A DNA stretch of 64,000 bases from Rhodospirillaceae bacterium (lineage in GTDB: Bacteria; Pseudomonadota; Alphaproteobacteria; Rhodospirillales; UBA2165), in NCBI GenBank assembly GCA_002723345.1, contig PBNV01000015.1, positions 1-64,000 of the forward strand, given 5' to 3'. Within the stretch, counting starts at the first letter, position 1. The number at the start of each line of letters is the position of its first letter. The notes beneath the pieces are model-generated. The model was given only the letters and a program-made list of their open reading frames with translations, ran no database searches and was not told the origin of the DNA. Below, piece after piece: positions 62,104 through 64,000 of this stretch. The position numbers were made by a program, and so were the translations under genes.

Positions 62104-62979
62104 TTACCGATGCTGTTGAAGCCGTTTGCCATAACTTTGAGAAACACGGTCGAAAACGATGGCTAGGCCGACGACGGCCAGCCCGTTGAAGAGGCCGAGG
62201 GCAAAATATTGATTGGTTACCGCTTGTAAAACGGGCTGGCCAAGACCTTTCACACCGATCATTGAGGCGATTACGACCATGGACAACGCCATCATGATTG
62301 TTTGATTGATGCCAGCCATAATATTGGGCAGGGCAAGCGGTAATTGAACGCGGGCCAGCTTTTGCCATGTCCCGGCTCCAAATGCGTCGGCTGCCTCTAT
62401 GACATCTTTATCGACCAAGCGGATGCCGAGATTGGTGAGGCGGATGACAGGCGGGATGGCATAAACAACGACAGCCAGCATTCCGGGAATCTTACCGAGC
62501 CCCAAAAGCATGACCACAGGAATGAGATAGACGAAAATGGGCATGGTCTGCATGACGTCCAAAACCGGCGTAATTATAGCCTGGACCCGATCAGACCGAG
62601 ACATCCAAATACCAGTTGGAATGCCGATCATTAGAGCGATTACTGTACATACCAGTATGATGGCTAGTGTCCGCATGGTATTTTCCCACATGCCGAAATA
62701 GCCGATGAGCAAAAAAGCGATGAGCACGCCGGCGACCAGACGCAGATTGCGACTGGCGCCGTACGCGATCAGAACCAGGACCATCAGGATAATCACCCAC
62801 GGTGTCCGTAAAAGGATTTGCTCAAACCATATCAACAGGAGTAGTAGCGGGTCGAAGAAGCTCTCTATGGCGTCTCCAAACGCTCTGGAAAAGCTCAAAT
62901 AGCCAGCATCTATCGACCTCGTCACACTCCGCAGTGCGTCCGGCGTCATAGCCGGAAAATTGAGCAACCACTCAGGCAT
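62104..62979 (-). CDS. proW: glycine betaine/proline ABC transporter permease
   Basis: The 291-residue inner-membrane permease has about seven hydrophobic segments. It carries the ProW text MIGIPTGIWMSRSDRVQAIITPVLDVMQTMPIFVYLIPVVMLLGLGKIPG and the coupling loop EAADAFGAGTWQKLARVQLPLALPNIMAGINQ. It lies between proX (49-base gap) and proV, in the usual X-W-V order on the minus strand. Confidence 0.95.
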   Translation of the reverse strand: MPEWLLNFPAMTPDALRSVTRSIDAGYLSFSRAFGDAIESFFDPLLLLLIWFEQILLRTPWVIILMVLVLIAYGASRNLRLVAGVLIAFLLIGYFGMWENTMRTLAIILVCTVIALMIGIPTGIWMSRSDRVQAIITPVLDVMQTMPIFVYLIPVVMLLGLGKIPGMLAVVVYAIPPVIRLTNLGIRLVDKDVIEAADAFGAGTWQKLARVQLPLALPNIMAGINQTIMMALSMVVIASMIGVKGLGQPVLQAVTNQYFALGLFNGLAVVGLAIVFDRVSQSYGKRLQQHR

Positions 62980-63028
62980 GGCCTTTTCTCCTCACTTGAG
63001 TTTGGTTTTCTTCCTCTCAGAATTTGTC

Positions 63029-64000
63029 CTAAAAGGATGCTTTGACGCGTTTTTTCGCGTCCTCGCTAACCCAAGAGCCCCATACCGCCTCGTAGTTTTT
63101 CAGGAAATATTTAGCGGTTTCCTCTGCGGTTGCCTGTCGCTCATCTTTCCAAGCAAGTACTTTGTTTACCACACTGTTCGGCCAGGACATTGTTTCAACA
63201 AATTTCCACGCTCCAGGGTCGCCTTCAGCGAACTTTTTAGTCGCTAATTTTAGAACCACGGATTTTGGGTACATGTTTGGTTTGGGGTCAGCGCAGTCTT
63301 TGTCTGTGACACATTTCCATGTCGCGGCGTCATGCGTCATGCCTCCAAGCTTTACCATTGGGTATTTTCCCAAAACAGCAGTTGGTGCCCAATAGTACGT
63401 AAAAATTGGCTGCTGCCGTTCATAAGCCTTCGCGATCGCAGCAGCTAGTCCTTCTCCTGAACCCGGATCAAACATGCTGAAGCCCTTGGCCTTCAGTCCA
63501 TAAGCTTTGTAAAGATTGCCGTTAACAATCTGGCAGGCCCATCCCGACGGGCACGTATAGAACCGGCCCTTGCCCGGTTCTTCTTTGTCAGGAAAGAGGT
63601 CTTTTTTGGCGAGAACAGCTTGAAGCGTTGTCAGTTGTGGGTTGTTCTTGACCACGTATTCGGGCACCCACCACCCTTCTTCACCACCATCACTCAATAT
63701 TTCTCCTGCTTTCTGTAAGCGGCCCTCTTTTACAGCCTTATTCACAACGTCTTTGGCAGAATTTATCCAGATTTCTGGAGCTAAGTCGGGCTCTGATTTC
63801 TCTGTCATAGACGTTACTGTTGGAACAGTGTCCCCTGGCACGAGACTTGCGTTGCAACCATATCCGGCAGAGAGGATAACTTTCTGCACATGCGCTGCTA
63901 CCGCGGCCGAGCCCCAGGTCATTTCAGCAATAGTAACGTCACCACAGGCAGATGCCTGTTTGGTTTGTTGTGTTTTATCTCCAGATCCAAACTCAACGAC
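63029..64000 (-). CDS. proX: glycine betaine/proline-binding protein, 5' end outside window
   Basis: The reading frame continues past 63922 to the window edge, so the start codon and signal peptide are not seen. The visible part includes CGDVTIAEMTWGSAAVAAHV, the usual beginning of mature ProX, then PAEIWIN-like LAPEIWINSA, the ligand-pocket Trp residues in GWWVPEYV and FTYYWAPTAVLGKYPMVKLGG, and the typical end VNKVLAWKDERQATAEETAKYFL. It is the periplasmic binding protein of the proXWV system. Confidence 0.92.
   Translation of the reverse strand, partial: VVEFGSGDKTQQTKQASACGDVTIAEMTWGSAAVAAHVQKVILSAGYGCNASLVPGDTVPTVTSMTEKSEPDLAPEIWINSAKDVVNKAVKEGRLQKAGEILSDGGEEGWWVPEYVVKNNPQLTTLQAVLAKKDLFPDKEEPGKGRFYTCPSGWACQIVNGNLYKAYGLKAKGFSMFDPGSGEGLAAAIAKAYERQQPIFTYYWAPTAVLGKYPMVKLGGMTHDAATWKCVTDKDCADPKPNMYPKSVVLKLATKKFAEGDPGAWKFVETMSWPNSVVNKVLAWKDERQATAEETAKYFLKNYEAVWGSWVSEDAKKRVKASF

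Noticed and set aside
61049-62368. Longer proV frame reaching 62368
   Set aside because: The extra 91 residues lie within proW on another frame and lack ABC ATPase features; the start at 62095 follows proW directly.
1-64000. tRNA genes, rRNA, CRISPR arrays and insertion sequences
   Set aside because: No cloverleaf with a T-arm motif, no repeat-spacer series, and no transposase or terminal inverted repeats were recognised on either strand by eye.

Overview
The window reads as a chromosomal segment of an alphaproteobacterium, probably Rhodospirillales-like. This is inferred from the rplM-rpsI-argC neighbourhood, a ParE-type topoisomerase, the Box / 4-hydroxybenzoyl-CoA reductase gene set and the BadL/BadM-like pair. 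No species is claimed. No tRNA, rRNA, CRISPR array, transposase or integrase was recognised.

Layout. (1) 1-13.3 kb is an AT-richer surface-glycan and sulfation region: an SGNH hydrolase, two tandem paralogous glycan-type proteins, a complete pstSCAB phosphate transporter, then sat-asnB-cysC (making PAPS, plus an amidotransferase), a DegT aminotransferase and a PAPS-dependent sulfotransferase. (2) 13.3-23.9 kb is mixed: a decayed pyruvate kinase, an orphan iron-type ABC ATPase behind a Fur-like box, a glycosyltransferase, nadA-nadC, a decayed M20 amidohydrolase, a candidate structured ncRNA with an intrinsic terminator, then MBL-fold, thioesterase, ASST-like, PuuD-like and MlaF-like genes. (3) 23.9-45.0 kb is a large aromatic-catabolism region: gcdH, an iorAB-hcrCAB operon, a branched-chain-amino-acid-type ABC transporter (livKHMGF), benzoate-CoA ligase, boxB, boxC, and a divergent GNAT plus Rrf2 pair resembling badL-badM. 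(4) 45.2-50.2 kb is an unusual glycan operon: a KdsA-like synthase, a stand-alone CBS protein resembling the tail of KdsD, a KdsB-like cytidylyltransferase, a 62-residue protein, a radical SAM protein and a TPR/glycosyltransferase-like protein. (5) 50.2-64.0 kb holds housekeeping and miscellaneous genes: CoA-binding protein, enoyl-CoA hydratase, rplM-rpsI, a YdjM-like membrane protein, argC, parE, thioesterase, a 36-residue membrane peptide, cytochrome c, an Old-Yellow-Enzyme relative, and proVWX cut by the window edge.

How the parts fit. In region 3, 4-hydroxybenzoate-type substrates would enter through the Liv-type transporter, be activated to CoA thioesters and be dehydroxylated to benzoyl-CoA by HcrCAB. 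IorAB could supply low-potential electrons. BoxB/BoxC would then epoxidise and cleave the ring of benzoyl-CoA. BoxA and the later Box enzymes are not in the window. The GNAT/Rrf2 pair sits divergently behind a recognisable promoter with an overlapping inverted repeat. gcdH and the distant flavin oxidoreductase at 59.5 kb share a near-identical 24-bp palindrome, which suggests one unseen regulator controls both.

The strongest candidates for something undescribed are the KdsA-like/CBS/KdsB-like/radical SAM operon, the shared palindrome, the IorAB-HcrCAB-Box combination under BadLM-like control, and the ncRNA at about 19.2-19.36 kb.
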